DNA of 64,000 nucleotides from an uncultured Erythrobacter sp. (GTDB lineage Bacteria; Pseudomonadota; Alphaproteobacteria; Sphingomonadales; Sphingomonadaceae), in NCBI GenBank assembly GCA_947495695.1, contig CANLZP010000001.1, positions 393,069 to 457,068 of the forward strand, read 5' to 3'. This document shows, piece by piece, positions 10,447-19,830 of the stretch. Made by a program: the position numbers and the translations under genes. The stretch's first letter is position 1, and each line of letters starts with the position of its first letter. The notes below the pieces were generated by a model. It saw only the letters and a list, made by a program, of their open reading frames with translations, searched no databases and had not been told where the DNA came from.

Positions 10447-12057
10447 TTAGACCTTGCGCCATCGCATGGCAACAAAAGATGCCAAGAATAGAACAATTGC
10501 CCAAGCCAACGCCAAGCTATTGCCTGCCCGAGCGAACACAGTGGGCGAATTTGCGGGAGGGACCATCCCTTCGATGGCAGCTGCGTCACCCGCACCAATA
10601 TGTTGGCGGACAACGCCATTGGCATCGACCACCGCGCTGATTCCAGTGGTGGTAGAGCGCAGCACGGGCAATCCCTCTTCAATCGCGCGCATCCGGGCCT
10701 GCGCCAGATGCTGCGGAGGCCCCCATGCGCCAAACCAGCCATCATTCGATGGGTTGAAGATATAATCGGGGCGGTTTTCCGGGTCGATCACTTGACCGGA
10801 AAAGACAATTTCATAGCAGATTTGGATACCGGCCTTGCCCCAATCACCCAGCTCCAGCGTTTGCGGCCCCGGCCCCGGGATAAAGTCTATCGAGCCCGAC
10901 ACCAGCCGCGTCGCGCCCAGCGGTTCCAATAACCAGCGCAGCGCCAGATACTCGCCAAAGGGCACCAGATGCGCCTTGCTGTAACTGGCCTGAATGTCGC
11001 CATTGCCATCCAGCGCGGTCACCACATTATGCGCGCCCACAGCCCTGGTCCGCCCCAGCACCTGCCCCATCTCAAGATCGGTGGCGCCGGTAAGCAGCAG
11101 CGATTGCTCGCCGATCACATTGCCAATGCGGGTCCGCGCAAAATCGGGATCAGCCGCGGCGGTGCTACGCAGGTAATAGCGCGCGGGATAGCCTGCGCGC
11201 AGATAGTCAGGGATCGCCGATTCAGGCCACAGCAGCAAACGCTGGTCCATAGTGTTTGGCACGCTCAGACCGGCCAGCCGGGCAAATTGCTCCTCATATT
11301 GGCTGGCATTGTGGATCTCGTCCTGCGGGAAATAAGGCTGCACCAAAGTGTAACGCAGGCTTCCTTCCTGCGCTGCCAGATTTGAAGTGGGGGCAGGCCA
11401 CATCATCGCCAATGCAATGGCCATGACCGTCAATCCGCCCACCAGCCAACGCCTGGTGGAGAATGACCAGGCAAGAACGGCAGTGATCACAATCACCACT
11501 CCAGACAGGGCATAGGTGCCCATCCATGGCAGAACCATTGCAAGGCCGGGCGTGTCCCAATTGCCCAATGCAATCAGCCCCACTGGCGGCCAGGGATATC
11601 CGGTGAAGACCCAGCTTCTCAGCCATTCGGTCACTATCCATGCGCCAGCGAACATCAGGCCAAACGGCAAGATGCTCGATTGCTTGGAAAATTTGTGGGC
11701 CACATAGGCGGCTATTGCGGGATAGACGGCCAGATAAAGGCACAGCATCGGCACTGCCACCCAGCCCAGAATTTGGGGCATTTCGGATTGAAAGGTGAAA
11801 GCTGTGGCGATCCAATTGTTGGCAACACTCAAGTGAGCCCAACCAAACAGCCAACCCAATAGGCCAGCTTGCTTGGCACTGCCCGCCTGCCGCACAATTG
11901 CGATCAGGGCGGCCATTGCTAGAAATGCGATGGGCCAAAGCCCAATGGGAGGATATCCGAGCGCTGCCAATGCTCCCAGCGTCAGCACCGTAAGGCGCGG
12001 ATGCCGCTGGGCCAATGCCAAGCCGGATTGCACTGGGTTTGCAGGGCTATCGCTCAT
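10447..12057 (-). CDS. lnt: Apolipoprotein N-acyltransferase
   Basis: This 536-residue inner-membrane enzyme adds the third acyl chain to the N-terminal cysteine of lipoproteins. The N-terminal half holds about six to seven membrane segments. The C-terminal half is a nitrilase-type domain with its Glu-Lys-Cys triad in view: Glu in LLWPESAIP, Lys in YSKAHLVPFGEY and Cys in IQICYEIVF. A final membrane segment (LALAWAIVLFLASFV) closes the protein. The ribosome site is weak. It precedes metK on the same strand and follows the DUF4167 gene. Confidence 0.96.
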   Translation of the reverse strand: MSDSPANPVQSGLALAQRHPRLTVLTLGALAALGYPPIGLWPIAFLAMAALIAIVRQAGSAKQAGLLGWLFGWAHLSVANNWIATAFTFQSEMPQILGWVAVPMLCLYLAVYPAIAAYVAHKFSKQSSILPFGLMFAGAWIVTEWLRSWVFTGYPWPPVGLIALGNWDTPGLAMVLPWMGTYALSGVVIVITAVLAWSFSTRRWLVGGLTVMAIALAMMWPAPTSNLAAQEGSLRYTLVQPYFPQDEIHNASQYEEQFARLAGLSVPNTMDQRLLLWPESAIPDYLRAGYPARYYLRSTAAADPDFARTRIGNVIGEQSLLLTGATDLEMGQVLGRTRAVGAHNVVTALDGNGDIQASYSKAHLVPFGEYLALRWLLEPLGATRLVSGSIDFIPGPGPQTLELGDWGKAGIQICYEIVFSGQVIDPENRPDYIFNPSNDGWFGAWGPPQHLAQARMRAIEEGLPVLRSTTTGISAVVDANGVVRQHIGAGDAAAIEGMVPPANSPTVFARAGNSLALAWAIVLFLASFVAMRWRKV

Positions 12058-12100
12058 TTCGAACCACCACCCCTGTCACAACCCATAATATGCGCGGATA

Positions 12101-12835
12101 TCAGCCTACGGCCTGCATTTCGTCATCGCCGCCTTCGCCATCATCCTTTGGCTTGCGGGCTCGGCGTGGCTTCAGCTTGGGAGCAGGCTTTTCCTCGGCT
12201 TCTTCGCTATCGCCGCCAATAGCAGGAGGCAAAGCAGCCAGATCGAGCGCGCCGTCATCATCTGATGCCTTGGCAGCACCGTTCTTGTCTTCGCGAGGTT
12301 TGCGACGAGGCTGACGCTCGGGCCGGGCACGGCGCGGCTTGGGCGCTTTATCATCGTCAGACTTGGCATCCGAAGTTGTGATCGGCTCGCCTTCCAGGCC
12401 GCGATCACCCTCGTTCGGGCCATCATCACGATCGTTTCGATCATTGCGGTCATTGCGGCGGTTATCCGAACGATCATCGCGCGGGTTCCGGCCACGGTGC
12501 TGACGGCGACGATCATCGCCATCCTCATCATTGTCGTCGCCCGATTGCTCGCGATCTTCGTTGCGCTTGGCACGCTGTTCGTCCTGACGCGCCTTATTAT
12601 CGGCGATCACACGGAAGTAATGGTCGGCGAATTGCAGGTAGTATTCGGCCTGAACCCGGTCGCCATTATGCTGAGCGTCTTGAGCCAGCTTCTTATATTT
12701 ATCGAGCATTTGCGGCGCGTTTCCGCGCGCGCGGCTGTCGATTCGGTTAAGCTGGTTTCCACCGCCACCACCGCCGCCGCCCTGATTGCGATTACCGCGA
12801 CCGCGGCGACGATTATTATTACGATTGTTATTCAA
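12101..12835 (-). CDS. DUF4167 protein, basic and disordered
   Basis: The 244-residue protein begins with an Asn/Arg/Gly-rich tract (NNNRNNNRRRGRGN and then a run of eight glycines). It is followed by the DUF4167 core at about residues 30-90 (LNRIDSRARGNAPQMLDKYKKL and the AQHNGDRVQAEYYLQFADHYFRV segment). The remainder is a low-complexity tail of alternating Asp/Arg/Asn blocks ending in a Lys/Arg/Pro-rich region. The initiator is TTG, supported by GAGGAA eight bases upstream. The family is widespread in Alphaproteobacteria. The RGG-like N terminus suggests RNA binding, but that is inference. It stands alone between lnt and prmC. Confidence 0.88.
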   Translation of the reverse strand: MNNNRNNNRRRGRGNRNQGGGGGGGGNQLNRIDSRARGNAPQMLDKYKKLAQDAQHNGDRVQAEYYLQFADHYFRVIADNKARQDEQRAKRNEDREQSGDDNDEDGDDRRRQHRGRNPRDDRSDNRRNDRNDRNDRDDGPNEGDRGLEGEPITTSDAKSDDDKAPKPRRARPERQPRRKPREDKNGAAKASDDDGALDLAALPPAIGGDSEEAEEKPAPKLKPRRARKPKDDGEGGDDEMQAVG

Positions 12836-12907
12836 GGAAAATTCTTCCTCATCCGCTAGCGCGCAAGTTTACATTCCTTGCTGGCCCTAAAATCCTGTTG
12901 CGAGCGA

Positions 12908-12925
12908 GCGTTGCATGCGCAACGC
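12908..12925. other. Perfect inverted repeat in the 244-base gap upstream of DUF4167
   Basis: GCGTTGC and GCAACGC flank a four-base ATGC centre, so the whole 18-base element is self-complementary. No T tract follows on either strand, so it is not an intrinsic terminator. It could be an operator or part of the 5' leader of the DUF4167 transcript. The rest of 12836-13079 shows no gene or RNA that I recognise. Confidence 0.35.
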
Positions 12926-13079
12926 GGCCCATCCGCATGATCCAACAGCCTCAATGTGCTGCCAAACGAAATGTATATGCGGGGTTAGGTACGATGATCG
13001 GCTGAAAGCGCAGACCAGAGACCTGGACATTGGGGTAGCGGGGCAAATCCACTTTGCCAAGCCCTAGAGTTGGATTTGG

Positions 13080-13910
13080 TCAAATTTGCCGGAAAAGCCG
13101 CAAGGCGCGCGGCCTACCGGCCAAATCACGCCGCAGTTCCGTTTTAAAGCCCGATTTAGCGGCAATTTGGGCGACGGACTCGGCTTGATCTCGCCCGATC
13201 TCCAAAATGGACACCCCTGTCTGCCTCAGTAAATTTCCCAATTGTGGAATTATCGTGCGGTAATCGTCCAATCCATCATTCCCGGCGAATAAAGCGCTGG
13301 CCGGTTCGAAATCGCGCACATCCGGGTCCAAAACCGCACCGCTTTCAACGTAAGGAGGATTGCAAATAATCAGATCGAACTGCCCCAGACCCTCGGCCCA
13401 ATTGGCTTCATTCCAATCGCTTTGCACCAATCGCGCCCGGTCCGACACACCCAGCCTGCGCGCATTGAGCGCCGCCACTTGCACCGCGTCAAAGCTGGCA
13501 TCCACCCCCACCCCGGTCAGGCGGGTTTTCTCCGCCAGCAAGGTCAGCAGCAGCGCCCCCGAGCCCGTTCCCATGTCGAGCACGCGCCCTGTGTCGGATA
13601 GCGATTCCAGCGCCATCTCGACCACCGCTTCGCTGTCGCCACGCGGAATGAGAACGGCAGGATTGACGGTGAAGCTACGGCCAAAAAACTCTCCCTCGCC
13701 AATGATATAGGCAATGGGTTCATGCAGGATCCGGCGATCAATCAGACCCGCAAAATCGCTCGGCTCTGGGTCTGACATATGCCGCAGCAACATATCCGAA
13801 CGCGATGCCTTCAGGGCGTGCGCCATCAACAATTCGGCATCCAATCTCGCGGTGTCGCTGGTCGCACCAAGCCTGTCGGTTGCCTGGCGAATAGCGTCGG
13901 CGACCTTCAC
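13080..13910 (-). CDS. prmC: Peptide chain release factor N5-glutamine methyltransferase
   Basis: This 276-residue enzyme methylates the glutamine of the GGQ motif in release factors. It has an N-terminal helical domain (about 1-75) that binds the factor and a Rossmann methyltransferase domain with [13 protein letters not shown] (SAM binding, about 110-122) and the catalytic NPPY in [10 protein letters not shown] (about 182-191). The GTG start overlaps the prfA stop as GTGA, so the enzyme is translationally coupled to its own substrate, the usual arrangement. Confidence 0.95.
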   Translation of the reverse strand: MKVADAIRQATDRLGATSDTARLDAELLMAHALKASRSDMLLRHMSDPEPSDFAGLIDRRILHEPIAYIIGEGEFFGRSFTVNPAVLIPRGDSEAVVEMALESLSDTGRVLDMGTGSGALLLTLLAEKTRLTGVGVDASFDAVQVAALNARRLGVSDRARLVQSDWNEANWAEGLGQFDLIICNPPYVESGAVLDPDVRDFEPASALFAGNDGLDDYRTIIPQLGNLLRQTGVSILEIGRDQAESVAQIAAKSGFKTELRRDLAGRPRALRLFRQI

Positions 13911-14974
13911 TCGTTAAGCGCCGCCAATCGCTTGGCTTCGTCCTCGGAAATCAGCGCATCGACCAACTCGCCAAGACCTGATCCGGCGATGATCTCGTCC
14001 AACTTGTGCAAGGTCAGACCTATCCGGTGATCGGTTACGCGGCCTTGCGGGTAATTGTAGGTCCGAATCCGTTCTGAACGGTCGCCGCTGCCAACCATCG
14101 CCTTGCGCGCTTCGGCCTCGGCCCCTTGTGCCTCGTCGCGGGTTTTCTCGAACAGTCGAGCGCGCAATACCTGCATCGCCTTTTCGCGATTCTTGTGCTG
14201 GCTGCGCCCATCCTGACAGGTCACCACCAGCCCGCTGGGTTCATGCGTGATGCGGATCGCGCTGTCGGTGGTGTTGACGTGCTGGCCGCCCGCACCGCTG
14301 GCGCGATAGGTGTCGATCTTCAAGTCCGTGGGGTCGATATGAATATCGACATCGTCGGGTTCAGGCAGCACCGCAACCGTCGCAGCAGATGTATGAATCC
14401 GGCCTCCACTCTCAGTGGCCGGTACACGCTGAACTCTGTGCACGCCGCTTTCAAATTTCAGCTTGGCAAACACACCTGTGCCTTTGATATTGGCAACGAT
14501 TTCCTTGAACCCGCCAACCTCGCTGGCATTCATGCTGACCGGTTCCACCTTCCAGCCCTGTTCTGCGGCAAAGCGTTCATACATGCGGAATAAATCGCCT
14601 GCGAACAGTCCTGCCTCATCGCCGCCCGTACCGGCCCGAATTTCCAGCATAGCAGGCCGCGCATCGGCGCTATCGCGAGGCAGCAATTTCACCGCAAGCT
14701 CGCGCTCAGCATCGGGCAGACGAGCGCGCAACTCGGCCAATTCATCTTCTGCCATCGCCTTCATTTCCGGGTCGGAGAGCATCTCCTCCAGACCCGCAAT
14801 TTCCTGATGCATAGCCTTCACGTCGGCAGCGATTTTCGCCACCGGCTCCAGCTCGGCATAGTCGCGACTGGCCTGCACAAATTCATCGCCCTCCAGCGTG
14901 CCGGAAGCCATGCGGGCCTCCAGCTCGGCAAAGCGATGCGCGATCTGGTCAAGGCGTTCAGTGGGTATTTGCAT
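13907..14974 (-). CDS. prfA: Peptide chain release factor 1
   Basis: The 355-residue protein releases peptides at UAA and UAG codons. The codon-recognition tripeptide PAT is present in [11 protein letters not shown] (about 185-195), which assigns it to RF1 and not RF2. The catalytic GGQ lies in [15 protein letters not shown] near residue 230. It is the middle gene of hisS-prfA-prmC: its start overlaps the hisS stop as TGATG and its stop overlaps the prmC start. Confidence 0.97.
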   Translation of the reverse strand: MQIPTERLDQIAHRFAELEARMASGTLEGDEFVQASRDYAELEPVAKIAADVKAMHQEIAGLEEMLSDPEMKAMAEDELAELRARLPDAERELAVKLLPRDSADARPAMLEIRAGTGGDEAGLFAGDLFRMYERFAAEQGWKVEPVSMNASEVGGFKEIVANIKGTGVFAKLKFESGVHRVQRVPATESGGRIHTSAATVAVLPEPDDVDIHIDPTDLKIDTYRASGAGGQHVNTTDSAIRITHEPSGLVVTCQDGRSQHKNREKAMQVLRARLFEKTRDEAQGAEAEARKAMVGSGDRSERIRTYNYPQGRVTDHRIGLTLHKLDEIIAGSGLGELVDALISEDEAKRLAALNE

Positions 14975-16221
14975 CAGTCTAGGCTCAGGGCCTTCAAGGC
15001 TGACACCAACTGATCTTTGACCCCGCCTTCGGTCTGATAACGCAGGCGACGCTCGCCATCGCTCATTGCAAGAATGACGTGGCTGCCAATTTTCACAGCC
15101 TTATCGAAGCGCTTTTTCTTTCCACCTGAAGCGATGAATTCTGCAGACATGCCGTGCCCTCGAATGGCTGAAACAGCGGCCTGTCCGGTAGCAATCATTT
15201 CATCATCTTCAACGACAACCACAACGTCTACCCGCGGCTCGCTTTTCTCACCCACCAACATAGCCAGCCGCTCGATACCTGCAGCCCAGCCAACAGCTGG
15301 TGTCGGTGCGCCGCCCAGATTTTCGATCAGACCATCATAGCGACCGCCGCCCAGCACCGTGCTTTGTGCGCCAAGTGCGTCTGCAGCTGCTGAGCCTTCA
15401 TCAGGAATGAATTCAAACGCGGTGTGGCGGTAGTAATCGAGCCCGCGCACCAGATTTTCGGCCCGCACCCATTTCACGCCAGCTGCATCCAAGCCGCTGG
15501 TAACCGCTTCGAAGAACGCGCGCGCCTCGTCCGACAAGAACGCATCGATCTTGGGCGCATCGGGCAAAAATGGCTGGTCACGGCGATCCTTGCTATCGAG
15601 AATGCGGAGTGGATTTTTCTCCAGCCGCTCTTGCGAATCCTCGCTCAACTGGTCCTTCACGCCGCGGAAATAGTCGATCAGCGCGGCGCGCCACGCCTCA
15701 CGGCTTTCTCCGTCACCCAGCGTGTTGAGATGCAAGGTAACGCCTTCGATGCCCAATTCCTTGAGCAATTGATCCGCCATGGCGAGCAGCTCAACATCGG
15801 CTTGCGGTTCGCCCGCGCCAATGATTTCCGCATCGATCTGGTGGAACTGGCGATAGCGCCCCTTTTGGGGACGCTCGTACCGGAACAGGGGGCCATGCGT
15901 ACCAACTTTCAGCGGTGCATGCTGCTGCCAGCCATTGGTCAGAAAGGCGCGCGCAATTCCTGCGGTAAACTCGGGCCGTAGGGTGAGCGAATCTCCGCCG
16001 CGATCTTCGAAGGAATACATTTCCTTCGACACCACGTCGGTGGTTTCGCCCAAAGAGCGGGCAAACACTTCGGTCTTTTCAAACACCGGCATTTCTATCC
16101 GGCGGAACCGGTACAGCTTACGGACCCGTTCAAAGGTCTCGACCACATAGGCAAATGCCTCGGCGTCGGGTCCGAAAATATCCTGCGTGCCGCGGATGGC
16201 GTTTGGCGTGTTCTTGCTCAT
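14974..16221 (-). CDS. hisS: Histidyl-tRNA synthetase
   Basis: The 415-residue class II synthetase charges tRNA-His. It shows [12 protein letters not shown] at the N terminus, motif 2 [21 protein letters not shown] shortened here to the core [15 protein letters not shown], the histidine-binding [15 protein letters not shown] and the motif 3 region [10 protein letters not shown]. The start at 16221 gives the typical family N terminus; the frame opens 12 codons earlier but that part is not conserved. It leads the coupled operon with prfA and prmC and is divergent from ppa, leaving a 138-base shared promoter region. Confidence 0.96.
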   Translation of the reverse strand: MSKNTPNAIRGTQDIFGPDAEAFAYVVETFERVRKLYRFRRIEMPVFEKTEVFARSLGETTDVVSKEMYSFEDRGGDSLTLRPEFTAGIARAFLTNGWQQHAPLKVGTHGPLFRYERPQKGRYRQFHQIDAEIIGAGEPQADVELLAMADQLLKELGIEGVTLHLNTLGDGESREAWRAALIDYFRGVKDQLSEDSQERLEKNPLRILDSKDRRDQPFLPDAPKIDAFLSDEARAFFEAVTSGLDAAGVKWVRAENLVRGLDYYRHTAFEFIPDEGSAAADALGAQSTVLGGGRYDGLIENLGGAPTPAVGWAAGIERLAMLVGEKSEPRVDVVVVVEDDEMIATGQAAVSAIRGHGMSAEFIASGGKKKRFDKAVKIGSHVILAMSDGERRLRYQTEGGVKDQLVSALKALSLD

Positions 16222-16359
16222 TCCGCTGCGATTAGGGGCAAGGAAGCCCTTTCGCAATGCCGCTCACCCCGCTATTGGGCCTTCACACCTTGGGAGAGGG
16301 GCCAAATATCAATCCGGCATGACGACCGGAACCGACTATATTGAACAGAAAGCTCCTCC

Positions 16360-16887
16360 ATGCGCATCGACAAGATTTCCACCGGTACCAATCCTCCTGA
16401 AGATTTGAATGTCATCATCGAAGTTCCCACGGGCGGCGAACCGGTGAAGTATGAATTCGATAAGGAATCAGGCGCGCTGTTTGTCGACCGAATTCTGCAT
16501 ACGCCGATGCGCTATCCGGCCAATTACGGCTTTATTCCGCACACCTTGTCACCCGATGGCGATCCGCTGGACGCGCTGGTGATTGCGCGCAGCCCGTTTA
16601 TCGCTGGCTGCGTGGTGCGCTCTCGCCCGATTGGCGTGCTCAATCTGGAAGACGAGCATGGCGGCGATGAAAAGCTGATTTGCGTGCCGGTGGACACGAC
16701 CTTCCCCTATTATTCTGATGTTGGTGAGACGAAGGACTTGCCCTCGATCATCCTGCAACAGATCGAGCACTTCTTCACTCATTATAAGGATCTTGAGCCT
16801 GAAAAGTGGGTCCGGGTGGGCAAATGGGGCGATGCTGCAGAAGCGCGCCAGGTGGTTATCGAGGCGATCGAGCGCGGCGCTGCTTAG
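16360..16887 (+). CDS. ppa: Inorganic pyrophosphatase, family I
   Basis: This 175-residue soluble enzyme hydrolyses pyrophosphate and pulls biosynthetic reactions forward. Family I residues are visible: IEVPTGGEPVKYEFDKESG (substrate Lys/Glu), RYPANYGFIPHT, and the metal-binding DGDPLDALV, with further acidic residues in LEDEHGGDEKL. Length is typical of the bacterial enzyme. It is transcribed away from hisS and converges with the BON-MscS gene; a short TAGGC/GCCTA inverted repeat lies just after the stop. Confidence 0.97.
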   Translation: MRIDKISTGTNPPEDLNVIIEVPTGGEPVKYEFDKESGALFVDRILHTPMRYPANYGFIPHTLSPDGDPLDALVIARSPFIAGCVVRSRPIGVLNLEDEHGGDEKLICVPVDTTFPYYSDVGETKDLPSIILQQIEHFFTHYKDLEPEKWVRVGKWGDAAEARQVVIEAIERGAA

Positions 16888-16943
16888 ATTGTAGGCTCTG
16901 CCTATGGCCACTCAAGCGCGGGGCGCTGTCGAGCGTTAGCCAC

Positions 16944-18365
16944 CTACTCTACTGGTCGGGTGTCATCGAGCAAATCATCAGCTTGCTCTGCGTCAGTCTG
17001 GCGCTCGTTATCGACCATATCGGAAATTTCGCTTTCTGGCCGGACATCATCTGCATCCGTTCCCGCCGTAATTGGTGAGGCCTTCTTTGGTGCAGGTTGC
17101 GGAGCAGGGGCATCATCTTGTTTAGGTGCCCTCGAACGCCCGATCGGCAAAGGATCGGTCCGGCCGTCAAACCGCAAGCGATAGATCGGCTCGGGCAAAG
17201 CAAAACCAGCCTCTTCCAAAGCCTGCTTAACCGCAGCGATGGCCAGGCTCCGGGACTTGCTCCAATCTGCATTCGTTTGATCGACCCAACCCAGAAAACT
17301 GATCGCGATGTTCGAATCACCCACACGCTCAACCAGCGCTGATGGCTCTGGATCGTTTAGTACAAAGGGTAAATTCAACAGCACCTGGCTGCCCAAACTC
17401 ATGGCGGCGCGGGGGTCATCATCAGCATCAATGCCCAACTCAAAGGCAAACCGCCGCTGGGGATTGCGGGTGAAATTCAGAATCACCGCCTTGAAGACCT
17501 GACTGTTGGGAATGCGTAGGTGATTGCCATCCAGCGTCATCAGCACGGTTGCACGACTTGTCAGGCGAATAACCCGCCCCTCCTGATCATTGATCAAAAC
17601 GTGATCATTGGCCCGAAAAGGCTGGCGCAAACTGAGCATAAGTGACGCAACATAGTTCTCGATTGTATCACGCATCGCAAAGCCCAGCGCGATACCAATA
17701 ACCCCGGCACCGCCCAGAACCGCTCCAAGCAATGCTCCTGCGCCGATCATATCCAATGCGATCACCACACCGCCAATTACGAACACGAACCGTATGGCAC
17801 TTCGAACCAGATCAGCCAGAAAGCGATTGGGAGCGATCCAATTCCATAGGCTAGCAAAACCTGCAATCAGATAGCCAGTGGCGCCGATTGCGGCGGCCAC
17901 CAGGGCTGCGACGATGAGTAATGGCAGAAAGCCGAGGAAGTCAGATGCGAATTCGGACATTCGCCCTAGGACTGACAGGTTTTCCTGAACCGACAGATCG
18001 CGTTCCAGGGCGTTTTCGACCGTGACAACGCCAGAAACCCGGCCAGCGATGTTGGCCGCTCGGTCAATCGCTGCGGCATCGGGCACGGTGCCGGACAGAT
18101 CGACCACGCCTTTGCTGACCTGAACTTCCACTTCGTCAAACGCCGGCAATTCACCGAAAATGTCACGAATGCGTTGGGCAATTCGGTCGTCCATATCTTC
18201 GGCGGGGGAGGTTTGGATGGATTGATCTGTGCCGGTGCTGGCTACCGTTTCATCGCCTGCCGGGACGTCAGGCAGCAAGGCATGCGCAGGTGCTGAGAAT
18301 GCAAGCAGCAAGCATGCAGACTCGCCCATCAGAAAACTGTTCAATGCCTTTAATTGGCTGCCCAA
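16944..18365 (-). CDS. BON-domain MscS-type mechanosensitive channel (second of three)
   Basis: The 473-residue form has a signal-like N terminus (MGESACLLLAFSAPAHA region) and a BON domain at about 65-125 (VQVSKGVVDLSGTVPDAAAI and VSGVVTVENALE). Three membrane segments follow, then the MscS pore/beta domain (GALLGAVLGGAGVIGIALGF and FRANDHVLINDQEGRVIRL cores), and an acidic, Pro-rich C-terminal tail. BON domains contact membranes or other envelope proteins, so this channel may be held near the outer envelope; that is inference. I chose a TTG start with AGGGG nine bases upstream. An ATG at 18410 with no ribosome site and an ATG at 18329 are the alternatives. Confidence 0.85.
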   Translation of the reverse strand: MGSQLKALNSFLMGESACLLLAFSAPAHALLPDVPAGDETVASTGTDQSIQTSPAEDMDDRIAQRIRDIFGELPAFDEVEVQVSKGVVDLSGTVPDAAAIDRAANIAGRVSGVVTVENALERDLSVQENLSVLGRMSEFASDFLGFLPLLIVAALVAAAIGATGYLIAGFASLWNWIAPNRFLADLVRSAIRFVFVIGGVVIALDMIGAGALLGAVLGGAGVIGIALGFAMRDTIENYVASLMLSLRQPFRANDHVLINDQEGRVIRLTSRATVLMTLDGNHLRIPNSQVFKAVILNFTRNPQRRFAFELGIDADDDPRAAMSLGSQVLLNLPFVLNDPEPSALVERVGDSNIAISFLGWVDQTNADWSKSRSLAIAAVKQALEEAGFALPEPIYRLRFDGRTDPLPIGRSRAPKQDDAPAPQPAPKKASPITAGTDADDVRPESEISDMVDNERQTDAEQADDLLDDTRPVE

Positions 18366-18455
18366 AATTACATACCCCTGACAACAACCGCACCAATATC
18401 TGCGGCCCATTGCTCAATCAGCGTATGAAAGCGTCGGGCGGTTCCCGAAGCAGGG

Positions 18456-18824
18456 TCAGAAAATGGCCGTAATCGCCTTGAAGCAGCCGGTCAGCAGGAA
18501 CGGTAGCCCTACCGCCAACACCCATAGCTTCAACAGATCTTTGCGGAAGGCTCCGGCCAGCGCTGGATCGTGCGCCTCGTCATCGCTGAGGTCACGCCAG
18601 CGCCGTTCAAACCAGCGGCAAGCCGGAATGATACCCGCCACCAGTACGACCAACGCCAAATAGGGAAGGATCGAATCCATTCCCGATTTCATCGCTGCTA
18701 CGGTCACAAAAATCTGCAGTGCTGTATAGACTAGCAATGCGTAGGCGACATTGTCGCTCATGCTTTTGCGCCAGTCACGGCGCTGCGCATATTCCTCTTG
18801 TTGTTGCGACATTACGTCGTTCAT
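18456..18824 (-). CDS. Predicted inner-membrane protein, 122 residues (unrecognised)
   Basis: The product has a charged N terminus rich in Gln/Glu/Arg (SQQQEEYAQRRDWRKSM) and three predicted membrane segments, at about residues 28-45, 52-70 and 98-117. Between the second and third is a cytoplasmic-looking loop, WFERRWRDLSDDEAHDP. I do not recognise a family. The ATG at 18824 has GGGGGA nine bases upstream, which fits better than the in-frame TTG at 18830. It is divergent from lptB and lies upstream of the BON-MscS gene on the same strand, so the two could be co-transcribed across a gap of about 90 bases. Confidence 0.75.
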   Translation of the reverse strand: MNDVMSQQQEEYAQRRDWRKSMSDNVAYALLVYTALQIFVTVAAMKSGMDSILPYLALVVLVAGIIPACRWFERRWRDLSDDEAHDPALAGAFRKDLLKLWVLAVGLPFLLTGCFKAITAIF

Positions 18825-19003
18825 TTGCAATTTTCCCCCGAGTCCCTCTGATCAGAGTATTCCAAAACAAGGCCAATGTTGCAAGCACAGTAACTATATT
18901 ACGCACCGCGCGCCAAAGCTTACGCCAGACAACGCCATGCATAAATCCTGCCAAATTCGCGATTGGGGCTTTTCTGGCGGGATTGGGCTGCTAAAACCCT
19001 TGC

Positions 19004-19810
19004 ATGAGCGATACAGAGACTTTTGCTGACGATACGGTCGAACCGGCCTCCAATCCAGCCGACGCCCAGCCTGATGACGGTCTGACATCGGATGGCCTCG
19101 AAGTCGTCTCAATCGCCAAAAGCTATGACAAACGCGCCATTTTGACCGACATTTCACTGTCGGTTGCTAAAGGTGAAGTGCTGGGTCTGTTGGGCCCCAA
19201 CGGCGCTGGAAAGACGACTTGCTTTTATTCCATCATGGGCTTGGTGCGTCCTGATGCGGGCCGCATCTTGATGGACGGTGAAGACGTAACCAAGCTGCCG
19301 ATGTATCGCCGCGCGATCCTGGGGCTGGGATATTTGCCGCAGGAAACCAGCATCTTTCGCGGCATGACGGTTGAACAGAATATCAATTCGGTGCTCGAAA
19401 TGGTGGAGCCAGAAAGCGAAACCCGCAGCGCCGAATTGGAGCGTCTGTTGGACGAATTTGGGCTGACCGCACTGCGCGAAAGCCCGGCTATGGCATTGTC
19501 AGGCGGTGAGCGGCGACGGTGCGAGATTGCTCGCGCCTTGGCGGCAAAGCCATCGATCATGCTGCTGGATGAACCCTTTGCAGGGATTGACCCGCTGTCG
19601 ATCAGCGACATTCGCGATCTGGTCAAAGACCTGAAGCGGCGCGGCATTGGCGTGTTGATCACCGATCACAATGTGCGTGAGACCCTGGATATCGTTGATC
19701 GCGCCTGCATTATCTATGGCGGGCAAGTCTTGTTCTCTGGATCACCGCAGGATCTGGTCGCGGACGAAAATGTACGCCGGTTATATCTTGGCGAAGGCTT
19801 CACCTTGTGA
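19004..19810 (+). CDS. lptB: LPS export ABC transporter ATP-binding protein
   Basis: This 268-residue ATPase powers extraction of lipopolysaccharide, or in sphingomonads the glycosphingolipid-type outer leaflet material, through the Lpt bridge. An acidic N-terminal extension of about 25 residues precedes the ABC core. Seen are Walker A GPNGAGKTT (about 65-73), the signature LSGGERRRCEIARAL (about 165-179), Walker B IMLLDEPFAGIDP and the switch His in LITDHNVRETL. It is followed 20 bases later by rpoN, the conserved lptB-rpoN arrangement of Proteobacteria. Confidence 0.95.
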   Translation: MSDTETFADDTVEPASNPADAQPDDGLTSDGLEVVSIAKSYDKRAILTDISLSVAKGEVLGLLGPNGAGKTTCFYSIMGLVRPDAGRILMDGEDVTKLPMYRRAILGLGYLPQETSIFRGMTVEQNINSVLEMVEPESETRSAELERLLDEFGLTALRESPAMALSGGERRRCEIARALAAKPSIMLLDEPFAGIDPLSISDIRDLVKDLKRRGIGVLITDHNVRETLDIVDRACIIYGGQVLFSGSPQDLVADENVRRLYLGEGFTL

Positions 19811-19830
19811 GCCGGGACAGGACATAAGCC

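Noticed and set aside
12497..12859. A 120-codon hydrophobic plus-strand frame opposite DUF4167
   Set aside because: Its apparent hydrophobicity is the mirror image of Asp/Arg/Asn-rich codons on the coding strand.
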